Positions 46,908 to 56,513 of a stretch of DNA of 61,844 bases are shown here, piece after piece (within the stretch, counting starts at the first letter, position 1; each line of letters opens with the position of its first letter). Source of the DNA: Lichtheimia corymbifera B2541 (lineage: Eukaryota; Mucoromycota; Mucoromycetes; Mucorales; Lichtheimiaceae); contig JNEU01000738.1 in NCBI GenBank assembly GCA_000697475.1, forward strand, positions 1 through 61,844, read 5' to 3'. A program made the position numbers and the translations under genes. The notes beneath the pieces were generated by a model, which saw only the letters and a list, made by a program, of their open reading frames with translations, made no database searches and was not told the origin of the DNA.

Positions 46908-48034
46908 CGCCCACTTTTCGGGCTTTGCTATTTGCACCATGTCTCTTGCACCATCCTTTATTCAAACCGCAATTGTGGCATACCAGGTGAGGCTTGGTTG
47001 CTGATATAAAAGGTGATCCTATCATACTCGCTGCTTAACGAACACCAATACCGATATTAAGAGTAGGTTGACAACATGGCAAGTTACCCTTATAATAATC
47101 GGGATGTGCATTAGGCGTACGTACAAGTGATTAATTTCCTTGGTAGATTTCTTATCACCTGCCGATGTATGCATAGACGACATTGCACCTAGGCTCTCCT
47201 GGTACATACACCCCATCACATTATCAGCTCATGCATCAATTTATCAATGCATCGTCCCCCAACAGACAAAATACCCACGCTCACAGTGCACAATAAAAGG
47301 ATGTTGTCGCCGCCCATCATTCCATCACACCTCTCTTTCCTCCACTGTCATACTTCTTTGATTGCTTACAAGACCAAATACATCACCTTCAGGTATACAA
47401 CAACGTGCAGCAACCAAAGCTATCTTAGATACTGATATTGTTTTGGATTTTAGCTATCCACAATCAAGACGGCCAAGATGAGCCTATTAGTGGCATCATA
47501 TTATCTCCTTCAGGTATACAACAACATGCATCAACCAAAGCTTGATTGGATATAAATACCGCTTTTGGGTTTTAGCTATCCATGCTCACCACGGAGACAA
47601 CAACGAAGCATTGCCTTTTGCGCCATTCGTATTCGTTGATGATGATACTACTATGCAGCGCAACTATACAACTATGGAGTCTGTACCAGCTTCGTTACCT
47701 GAGCAATAGCCTAGATCGGCTCATCACAATAGCAACAATCGCTCCCTCAATTACAAGGTTTGTGTGTATCACATTTCTCAACCTGTGAATAAGTGCTGGT
47801 CTTTGTGGACATTCATAGTGCTTCTTTGTATTGTAGCCACCACTGTGATACTGGACCCTTATAATGAGGTAAAGCTTGCTCATGTTGTTTGATGAGTCAA
47901 CACTCATACATGCTACCTTGTTGCTTTTGATATAGCTATCTCTCTGTGAAGCATTTGCAAAAGTTGGTTTAGATACCATGGTCTACGCCGGGTGCTGAAA
48001 TTGACATGGTACAAATAGCAAACGTCCACTTTTC
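46908..48034 (+). repeat. Dispersed repeat copy B with an internal insertion
   Basis: Same orientation as copy C. The ends form an imperfect inverted repeat: TTTGCTATTTGCACCATGTC (about 46922-46941) against the reverse complement of 48003-48022, 19 of 20 positions alike. The outer GGAAGCCGTTAAATCACC terminus of copy C is missing on both sides. The core 46930-47375 matches copies A and C. A segment of about 380 bp (47376-47757) interrupts the alignment and itself holds two roughly 80-bp units 120 bp apart, each starting CCTTCAGGTATACAACAAC and ending TTTTAGCTATCCA. After it the match to A and C resumes at TACAAGGTTTGTGTGTAT. Confidence 0.75.
47386..47599 (+). repeat. Tandemly duplicated ~80-bp unit inside copy B
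   Basis: Unit 1 begins near 47386 and unit 2 near 47507. Both open with CCTTCAGGTATACAACAAC, then GC(A/T)(G/T)CAACCAAAGCT-like sequence, a variable middle, and TTTTAGCTATCCA before the end. They differ at several positions, so the duplication is not recent. No similar unit was seen elsewhere in the window. Confidence 0.7.
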
Positions 48035-48049
48035 TGGTTGAACAAATCA

Positions 48050-48420
48050 GCTCCCTTTTTCCAACACCCATTGATCCTTCTCCTGCTATATCGTATGAAT
48101 AACCACGAGGGCTACAACTTCTTTGAGCAAAGCGAGGATCTGGACTTTGAAAGTTATCTTGAAAAGACACATCATAATTACGACAAATCAAAACTATCAG
48201 CCCTACGAAGCATCCTCCACAATTTTCAGAAAGGACTAGAGGACCACATCAAGAAGGCTAACCGATCCCGCAAGGCAAAGTTAAATAATATAAAAAGGTC
48301 ATATTGAGAATGAGTGCTTTAAGAGACTGCATTTGGATACCTACTGCTCAACCTATAGGATGGCGAACTGGAAAGATGACGGAGAAGAGAAGAGGAGACC
48401 AACAACAACCGTTAATTCAA
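48050..48420 (+). pseudogene. Repeated coding unit, collinear copy (decayed)
   Basis: From the ATG at 48095 the plus strand reads MNNHEGYNFFEQSEDLDFES, then SILHNFQKGLEDHIKKANRS, RKAKLNNIKRSY and a stop at 48305. Past the stop and in a shifted frame, ECFKRLHLDTYCSTY follows, matching the 42-kb copy after its candidate intron. A stop and frame change therefore interrupt a unit shared with 42.48-42.90 kb. The charged helical segment with QKGLEDHIK and SRKAKLNN is conserved at protein level between the two copies. It starts just after repeat copy B. Family and function are unknown. Confidence 0.5.
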
Positions 48421-49353
48421 ACAACAGTTCAGGGAAACGTCAACAACTTGTAGTACATTTATCAACAAAAGGCAACACAATCTGATGGGACTCCCTAAGT
48501 ATCCCCCAACGAAAGCATGGCGACCATTCCGACCAGTTGGCTCAAGGGCCATTCAAATGATCAAAGCTTTTGAGTTAATTGCAACTCTTCATGTAAGTTC
48601 CTTGGATATGCCCTCAAACATACATGCTAATATCATAACACGCAGTCTTTAGTTCCTGAGCATGCTAATATCACGGAACAGCTTGAATCTGAAGTGATGG
48701 TGCTGTCGAAGTTGAGGAGTATGACACTGTGTTTCAAAACCTTCAATATGACATCCACACCCATACACAGCAATAGCAGCAGTATCCCTTCCTCCCCATA
48801 CCCATATTATTATCCCAATGAAATTTTAGCATCAGCCCTGATTACAACATTTGTTGAGTAATTTCGATCCGGCGATCAAAGGTCAATGGCTGGGGTGATA
48901 GTGTTAGAGGGGAAAACCTGTCTGTTATTACCAAATGTGCCAGAAAGATTGGTGCTGCAGCAAAGATATCCATTGACGTATTAATAATGATAATAAAATG
49001 TTTATTGACAGAGATGGTTTTACTAAGCTATTGTAATGCGATTGCCGTTTTTTATGGTCCAGAAGATAAAGTATTGTATCACCGTCCGCGTCTGTTTTCG
49101 TGATGTACTGGGTCATTCATGATGAACAATGCACCAAAGCAGCCAAGGTGAACGTCAAAAATTGTCAAGTTGATGACTTAAACGCAAAATGGAAATTCGT
49201 GTTACGCCAAAAGTGAAAAAGACCAAGGTATAATTTAGTTCGGGATGAGTGAGTGGCGCCTGAAGGGAAAGAAGTGCGGTCACGCCTTGGTGGAACACCG
49301 TTGAGGATTCCGTGCAGGGTGTTTTTCGCTTTTGAACTCTTTCATTCCCAAAC
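48421..49353. other. Repeat-derived intergenic region
   Basis: No intact gene seen. The left part probably continues the decayed unit. Open frames around 48928-49116 have no clear domain. The last 150 bp serve as promoter of the GrpE gene. Confidence 0.35.
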
Positions 49354-50122
49354 ATGTTGTCTACACTTCGTAATGCTGCTGTCGCTTCAGTCCGTCAATC
49401 GACTGCCGTGTCTTTGAGAGGCATGAGCTATCCTTTACGTCGTACATATGCGAGCGAGAATAACAACAATGGTGATAACAAAGAAGCGGAAAAAGCCGAC
49501 ACAGCCAACAAGGAAGAGCAACCTGCAGAAAAAGAAACTGAGGATACCAGCAAACTTCTCGCTGAAAAAGAAAAGAAAATTGCCGAGCTTCAAGTAAGTA
49601 TATGAATATTATTGATACGAATGATGGATGACTCATAATGGCGGGTAGGATGCATATATCCGATGCTTGGCTGACCAAGAGAATCTTCGAGAACGTACAC
49701 GCAAGGAGATTGCAGCAGCACATGAATTTGCTATCCAAAAGTTCGCAAAGGATTTATTGGATACAGTGGACGTTTTGGGTATGGCCTTGTCATCTGTCCC
49801 CACCGATTTGCGCTCCAAGGAGACTGCTGTAGCTTCTGAGATTGCCAAGGATACCGCTAAGCTTGCTGATCAACTATCGAACTTGTACACTGGTGTCTCC
49901 ATGACAGAAGTTGAGCTGCTGAAGACTCTCAAACGTCATGGCGTCGAACAAGATAACCCTGAGGGTCAAGCATTCGATCCCAACAAACATCAAGCTTTGT
50001 TTCAAACTGCTATTCCTGACAAGGAGGCTGGCACTGTATTTGTCGTCCAAAAGATGGGCTACACTCTCAAAGGCCGAGTGTTGCGTCCTGCTCAAGTTGG
50101 CGTTGTGGCCGAATCTCAGTAG
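49354..50122 (+). CDS. MGE1: Mitochondrial GrpE nucleotide-exchange factor (Mge1)
   Basis: Nucleotide exchange factor for mitochondrial Hsp70 (Ssc1), needed for matrix import and folding. Two exons, 49354-49593 and 49649-50122, give 237 aa. The N-terminus (LSTLRNAAVASVRQSTAVSL, then RRTYASE) is Arg/Ser/Ala-rich without acids, a typical matrix-targeting presequence. A Lys/Glu-rich linker leads into the long helix (KLLAEKEKKIAELQ / DAYIRCLADQENLRERTRKE). GrpE signatures follow: FAKDLLDTVDVLGMALSS, TGVSMTEVELLKTLKRHG, HQALFQTAIPDKEAGTVFVV and the beta-domain end GYTLKGRVLRPAQVGVVAE. Confidence 0.95.
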
Positions 50123-50399
50123 CAGTACTAGTAGTAGTAGTAGACATATAATTTGCTTCTTCTGTATATATCGAATTCATCATCTCCCCTCTTTTCTCTC
50201 CTCACTGATACGCTATAGAAAATTCACTCTAGACAAAAACAATGTTTACCAATGTGCTTGAGATTCGATACATGCTGTTTTTGTGTTTGTCCGATAAAGG
50301 TCAATGCCTGATATTGGGTCTGCTGAGATATTTCAGCAAATCAGCAGCCATCAGTTCCCATCGGCATTGTTGTTAACCTTTTACCTACGTCGACCGACT

Positions 50400-50726
50400 A
50401 TGGAATGCCATTATTGCCAGACCATCCAACGCAAACTTTACTGTCAAAACTGCTTGCAAGAAAAGTATGTTATTTCGACCTGAATACAACTCATTGTATA
50501 TACTCACAGCTAAGGTGTAGGCTTCATAATCATGTAGTTGAACTGACACCATTGACTACCGATCGAACCAACCTCGTTTCCCAAGCCAACGACTATATAT
50601 CAACAACATCCCATATACGTGGCTTACTCCAGGAGAAAAACAAAAGGATTACAATTATCAAAGAAGCTACCAGCGAATGTAGGCGTATCAATGAAGAATG
50701 CAGTCAAGGCAAGTAGTGCATATGCA

Positions 50727-50762
<36 letters not shown>

Positions 50763-52218
50763 TAGGCTGACCTTTATGTATTGAATATAGCACGACAACG
50801 TATTCAACAACTACGTGCAGAGATCCAGCAGCGCCGCAACAAGATGACAATGATTGAAAAGAGCCACTCGGAAACAGAAATGACTGATTATGCCAAGGAG
50901 ATCCAGCAAACCAAGAGAAAGTGGTACCGTGTGCACAAGATGACTGTATCCGCACGACGAGTATTGGTGCATGAGATTGTCTCACTTTTTGAGTTCAAGC
51001 CTGGTGTCGTTGAGGATCGTTCAGCCGAAGCAGAACGCGGTCAACACAATGCTCCATCTATATCTCCAACAACGATGGCAACCGCTCTGCCATTTGCCCC
51101 TATCAAAGACAAAAGCCAACACTCCGAAGACTTGTACATTTGTGGAGTCACTTTACCAGCAAGAACGATTGATGTATCAAGTAAAGTTCTTTTCTCTTCA
51201 TACAATTTACATGGTGGTACTAATCACCTTTTTATAGAGTACTCAAAAGAAGAGTTGAATGCATCTATCGGGCTCTTGATTCATATACTTGGTTTAATAG
51301 TTCGATATTTGGGCATCAAACTCCCCAATCCCATATTCTATAAATCAGTGCATCCATACGTAAGATACAACTCTGAGAAGCAGCGACATTCCACGTATGT
51401 ATATGATTTACATCGATAATATAACTCATGTTCCTGACTTGACACAATAGCAAGATACCATTGTTCTTGGATGATAAGAATTTTCGCAGATTCACTATTG
51501 GCATGGCCATGCTCAATTACAACATTGCTTATCTTTGCTATACCCAAGGCGTGGAGATCCCATTGTCACAAGTCACAAACGCATTACAAGCGCTTATGGA
51601 GTGTTGCCGTTCACCTCGTATTGGAATGTAAGTAACGTACTCAACCCCAGAAGAATAACGCTAACCATATTTTTACGTAGACGATCACACGTCACTATCT
51701 ACCAAGGCATACCCAGTATGGACGACTTCCCACTTGAATTCCATCAGGTACTTCGGATGACAGCGCTTCGGTATCGCAGTGGATTATCAAGTGAATTAAG
51801 CAAGGAGCTCGTGTTTTATGATCTCTTGAACAATGGAGGGTTCGATTCAACAGGCAAAATGGGATTGACTGATGATTGGTACTTTTATGACGGTCTTTTG
51901 GATAACGATGAAGAGGATGACATTCAAGATGATGAAGTGGTCGACGATCAGGTCGATGAGTCTACAAGTGAGCGCTGGAATTTGGTGGATGTGATGCCAT
52001 CGTTTGGACGACCCAATGGTGAAAGTGAAAGTATCTTCCAGTTTGGTGCCACCATGATTGGTATGATGGAATCGCTAGGCGGACGTACAGTCATGGGGAG
52101 TATCGCTGGAACAACTTCTGAACCCAATGCGTCGGCTTCTCCTTCCTCTTCACAATACCCATCACCACAACGGAGGCAAGATTATCATACAAAACATGGT
52201 GTAAAAAGATATATGTAA
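50400..52218 (+). CDS. ATG14: Atg14-like (Barkor/UVRAG family) autophagy protein
   Basis: Six exons (50400-50464, 50521-50708, 50791-51180, 51238-51394, 51451-51627, 51681-52218) give 504 aa. Atg14 is the subunit that directs PI3-kinase complex I (Vps34-Vps15-Beclin/Atg6) to autophagosome formation sites. The N-terminus carries a Cys motif (CHYCQ ... LYCQNCL) like the conserved Cys repeats of Atg14/Barkor. A coiled coil follows (about residues 55-145). The conserved UVRAG/Atg14 region then appears: DLYICGVTLP, SKEELNASIGLLIHILGLIV, RYLGIKLPNPI, GMAMLNYNIAYLCYTQGVEI and LMECCRSPRIG. The C-terminus has an acidic stretch and a Ser/Pro tail. Intron 2 is GC-AG (GCAAGT) and contains a (GT)n tract at 50729-50759. 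UVRAG/Vps38 is the alternative; the Cys motif favours Atg14. It is convergent with the TMEM242-like gene. Confidence 0.85.
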
Positions 52219-52361
52219 TTCTCATAACGTGTTAAATGAATACATGTTCGTCAATAAGCTGTAACTTTTGGATATTATGGAGATTGATGATACTTTACAA
52301 TGGAAAGGGGTTTCTACATGAATAAGGATGTTTATAACAGGGTAACAAGGCGCACAGGCAT

Positions 52362-52956
52362 TCATTCTTCCGTTTCCAGTGCCCTGTCTAATTCTTCTTT
52401 CTCTCCTGGTTTTAAGACAAATTCAGACCCACCCAACATTCGTCGCAGCCGTCTCGTCTGTACTGGCACTATTTCATGCAGTCTATCGGAAAACTCTTTG
52501 AACTAGACACATGCATATTAACAAACGCTTCATACATATACACTACCATATATCTGTACTTACATTACTCACATCAAGCCACCACCCCACAGCGAGTGAT
52601 AAAGCACCAGCACCGGTCAACGCCAACAACGTTCCATATCCAAGTGCTTTGAAGGCAAAGAATCTCGCTTGTCGCTTTGATACTGCATATTCTTCAGGTG
52701 TCATTGAGGATGGTATCGGTTGCTGGTTTGCGGCTGGTTGTGGTTGAAGTTGTGACGAAACGGTAGATTGTTGTAATGATGGATAAGGGTGTGTAGCAAT
52801 ATTATTGTTCATGGAGGTCGATGCCGCTTCTTTGGCTTGTTTGCGTTTAGTATGCCAAACTGCCCCTCCCAGTCCTGCAACAAAAGCTGCTGCTGCTCCT
52901 GCGAGAAGCCCTCGTGTTTCTATCTTGTTGGGTTCGCTCTGATCTTTGGTAGACAT
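52362..52956 (-). CDS. TMEM242-like mitochondrial inner-membrane protein
   Basis: Two exons, 52564-52956 and 52362-52502, give 177 aa. Two hydrophobic helices are visible: LLAGAAAAFVAGLGGAVW near residue 18 and ALGYGTLLALTGAGALSLAVGWW near residue 106, separated by a Ser/Gln/Pro-rich loop. The second half follows the TMEM242 pattern: AxxALGYGTLLALTGAGxLSLAV, then LDVSNFKEFSDRLHEIVP. TMEM242 in animals is an inner-mitochondrial-membrane factor for ATP synthase and complex I assembly; transfer of that role to this fungal protein is inference. The ATG at 52956 is the first real one; the frame further upstream starts at TTG. Its promoter overlaps repeat fragment D, 50 bp upstream. Confidence 0.8.
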
Positions 52957-52999
52957 TTGGAGTTTTTGAATAACGGAAGACAAAAGGTTCAGGTGGCTT

Positions 53000-53135
53000 A
53001 CTGGAGTTGCACCATGTCAAATGCACCATTTTTATTCAAACTGCGCTTAATTGCTGATATCAATGAATTGGATCGTCATTGCTTGTATTCGAATACGCAG
53101 ACTACACGTATACCATCATTAAGAGTAGTCTGGAA
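53000..53135 (+). repeat. Dispersed repeat copy D (left-end fragment)
   Basis: About 135 bp matching the left end of copies B and C: TTGCACCATGTC at 53007-53018, then AATGCACCATTTTTATTCAAAC, TTGCTGATATCAA, TCATTGCTTGTATTCG and CGTATACCA...AGAGTAG. The rest of the element is missing. It lies directly upstream of the TMEM242-like gene, which is read away from it, so it may now be part of that promoter. Confidence 0.7.
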
Positions 53136-53865
53136 ATGACAAGTCTTTTGTACCGGGAATGTGCTTAGAAGTATAGCGTATTACTATCAACCACAACCTT
53201 GCTCTTATTTTTGCTGATATGATTCTTCTCAGATACGCCAAGTTTCCGCCAGCACTAAAATACTTTTTTGTCTCCAATACTCGTCTGCCTTGAATATCCA
53301 CGTTCATCATAGACACAGGTATCATCATTGTTCGCATAGACGGCTAAAAATGGGAACCTTGCTTGAACTACGTTCGGGATGGGCATACTTACTTTACCTA
53401 TAACCCTCTTTGTCTAGAATGGGTGAGTTGATGTATCAGCTTGTATTCTTAAGATGCTTGACCACTGTATCACTTCAATCCATCAAGGCTTCCTCTAGAA
53501 ACAATTCCCACGCCCAAGCACACATAAACAAGGCTGCCGACGCTGGATCATCCTTGTCTCTAAATTTCTAAGATGCTTGATTACTATCAGTTTCAATTAT
53601 TTTTCTCTTGCATGGCACATTACTCGGTTGATGGCGTGTCAACCCTATCATCTTCGACTTAAGTAATAGTATTTCAGATCGAATATTAAAAGATCACCAT
53701 TTCATTACAAAACGATTAATTACATGTGTTTTTTCATTAGGCGATAGATCCCTGGTATGTTGTCACATGTGCTCATGCCATGCTGAGATATTCACAAGAT
53801 TATGTTGTATTTGTAAATCATAAGGTATGTACAAGACGGAATATTGATAAATCTACTAAAGTATT
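53136..53865. other. Intergenic region holding diverged repeat F
   Basis: No gene seen. At about 53430-53560 the AAGATGCTTGACC, TATCA, ACAATTCCCACGCCCA and ATAAACAAGG motifs of copy E recur (repeat F). AAGATGCTTGA appears once more near 53570, suggesting local duplication. The right end is the 3' flank of the CENP-N/Chl4 gene. Confidence 0.45.
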
Positions 53866-55292
53866 TCACGGTTCCTCATTTTCTATTTCCTCATCATCAA
53901 ATGGATTTTCTTGCAGAACATCATCCTTGGTTACGTATACTTCGTTGATTCCTTGGCTTACAACTTGTTTCATCCAATATGGGATTGGTGGCTCAATAAG
54001 ACCGTGAATCAACATTCGTTTCATGCCGTCCATGACATTCGTACCATAAAAAGAAAGGTCTACCCGTAAATTCTTCTCGTTATCGGATTCTTCAGTGGTG
54101 TCTTCTGGTATGGTGAACATGGGAGGCTTTTTTAACTACAAATGAACAACTTCTATGTCAGATCACCTTCCTTTTTTGAAAAGTCATCAACGAAAGTTCT
54201 TACATGAATATCCAATCTCCGTATCCCTGCAACCACCTGAGGACCGAAGGTATCGCTTGCATCATCCTCCCTACTTTTGATAAGCTGTCTGTTGATTGGT
54301 ATAATACGCCTCTTTTGCTCGCGTGATTTTGCATATTCTTCTCGTTGGGGGCGTTTCAAATTTTTGTGTGAATAATCAAGTGGATTGGAGTCGACTTGAT
54401 TGATACGAAAGCGACTGAATCCTCCTAGTGATCCCTTGTTGTGTAGCAATTCGGAGAGATGGTGTATACTTTTGCTCGATACGTTGTGAAACTTTAGCGC
54501 CTTAGCTTGGAATGTTTTCAAAAGAGCTTCCTCAATGAATAGAGCCACCGTCTTGTTCAAGGCACCACGTACGGCAAGATATGGTGTATCAGGAAATCGT
54601 AGATAGTAAGCGGTCATCTTTGGCATGGGGTATTGCCTATCATGGCGATTCTCAAATAACATGATCCTTATCCAATCTGCAGATTCGTTTGGATCAGGCA
54701 TGGTCATCACATGCTACACGTAAACCAGATTGTTAATATACTCATATCTCTTATCCCATCCGTATCTTACAGCTCTGAAATAATGAGAAAGTGCTTCCTG
54801 AATTCGGTTTCTGGCTGTTTTTGTATCAAGAGTCTTCAAGAGTCGTCCAGGATTATCCGAATCTGTAGATGTTTTTAGTGACAACGCACAACATATATGT
54901 GAAGGTTACTGTTGCCTACTAACCATCCTTTAACTCAATCAGTCTCCAGGATACTGTGGACGATCGCTTGGATAATGCGCTTTTGAGGTCAATGTGAGCA
55001 AGTTGATATGCAGTAAGCCCTTCAGGCTGACATAGAGAATATATTAGAGCTTAAGACAGCATACATTAACCCTTCATACCCAGTCGAACCATAATCGCTC
55101 AGTGATTCTCTGTTTGCTTTGATTGCCTAGGAAACCATTGGCATCCCAGTTTTGCGTGGTCGGACGTAGTTCTTCTTGCTGGTACCATTGCTTAATACAA
55201 TCTATTAAGTCGTCTTTCGATGCTTGACGAATAATGGTCTCAACACGTTCGCTGTAGCTTATACGGTATAAATCAGCTTCGCTCAAGAACAT
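53866..55292 (-). CDS. CHL4: Kinetochore protein CENP-N/Chl4
   Basis: Inner-kinetochore (CCAN) protein that links centromeric nucleosomes to the constitutive kinetochore. Five exons on the minus strand, 55080-55292, 54924-55026, 54771-54862, 54204-54713 and 53866-54135, give 395 aa. The family layout is visible: N-terminal helical region (VETIIRQASKDDLIDCIKQWY; LIDCIKQWY equals the L-x-W-L motif), a basic SKRSSTVSWRLIELKD segment, the central beta strands (WIRIMLFENRHDRQYPMPKM, TAYYLRFPDTPYLAVRG), a helix AKALKFHNVSSKSIHHLSEL, and the C-terminal dimer module FYGTNVMDGMKRMLIHGLIE with PPIPYWMKQ, which matches the family's G-x-N-V-x-x-G-(L/M)-K. It is mostly basic in the middle, as for DNA/nucleosome binders. 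All introns are GT-AG and in frame. Confidence 0.85.
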
Positions 55293-55724
55293 TGTTATTC
55301 ACGTAGTGAGGAAGAGATTTTTCCTTTGTTGGCCTGCAAATGCCGCTTGCATTTGAGCACCGCTTTAGCCCTTCCTTCCATAGCATCATTTTTTTTCCTT
55401 TTCCAGCTACGAAATGATCAGTGGATGATGGATGCTTTGTTGCATTTGTGAATTGTATTCAATGTTGATGGTTGTATGTGTTTGGTAAATTGCACAAAAG
55501 ACAGTGATTGCTGCGATTGAGTAACGTTTAAAAAATTATCCTTATATGTTGTATGGCAACCGGGTCCAAGTATAATCGTTAATCAAAACATCATAAGAAT
55601 ACATACAAGAACCTGATGCTTCGAAACTGCTATGATTAATAGCATGCAAGTATTCGATGAGCATTGACGTTGTAAGAATATAAGAATAAACGCAGTGTAG
55701 TCATTAAAAGACTGGTATTATCAC
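55293..55724. promoter_or_regulatory. 5' flank of the CENP-N/Chl4 gene
   Basis: 430 bp between the CENP-N/Chl4 start and the terminus of repeat copy C. No gene seen. It must contain the CENP-N/Chl4 promoter. Confidence 0.4.
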
Positions 55725-56513
55725 GGAAGCCGTTAAATCACCACCATGGGAGGGCTTACTATTTGCACCATGTCTTTTGCACCGTCCTTCATTCAAGCAG
55801 CCATAACAGGGGAGGCTTGATTGCTGATATCAAATGTGACCCGATCATCCTCATTGCTTATACCGAACACGTATACCAACACCAAGAGTAGGTTGAGATG
55901 TAAGTCACCTTTATAATAATTTGGAGATGTGCATTAGGCGTACAAGTGATGAACGTCCTTGATAGATACTTTATCACCTTCTAATTTGGCAATGTCATGC
56001 ATAGAAAGCATGGCGCTCCACCACTTTATCAGTTCTTGCATCAATTTATCAATGCACCATTCCCAACAGACAGAAATACCCACGCCCACAATGCACAATA
56101 AAAGGATGTTGTCGCCGCCCATCATTCTACCACACGTCTCTTTCCTCCACTGTCATACTTCTTTAATTGCTTACAAGGTCAAATGTCCAAGGTTAGTGTG
56201 TATATCCCATCTTGCAACCTGTAAATAAGCGCTGATCCTTGGGGTCATTGATAGGGTTCCTTTGTTTTCCTGCTCTTGTTGTTGTCATCCTCTGTGATAT
56301 TGGATTCTTATAAAAAGGTAAACCTCGATCATTACGCTTGATGAGTCAATACTCATAAACGCCACCTTGTTACTTTCGACATAGCGATCACTCCGTGAAG
56401 CATCTGCAAAAGTTGGTTTCGGTACCATGGTCTACGTCTGGTGCTGAAGTTGATATGGTGCAACCTCCCGTTCAATCTTTTCAGTTTCCGATGGCGGTGA
56501 TTTAACGGCTTCC
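55725..56513 (+). repeat. Dispersed repeat copy C with perfect terminal inverted repeats
   Basis: 789-bp element bounded by an 18-bp perfect inverted repeat, GGAAGCCGTTAAATCACC, at 55725-55742 and (reverse complement) 56496-56513. Subterminal inverted motifs TTGCACCATGTC (55763-55774) and GATATGGTGCAA (56452-56463) lie inside. No target-site duplication is evident at the present edges (CAC on the left, CTC on the right). No transposase frame is present; only short overlapping frames shared by nucleotide similarity with copies A and B. An AATAAAAGGATG-type motif lies near 56097-56108 and the most conserved block is about 55920-56230. It fits a non-autonomous DNA element (MITE-like), but a degenerate LTR-type origin of the inner block cannot be excluded. 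Confidence 0.8.
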
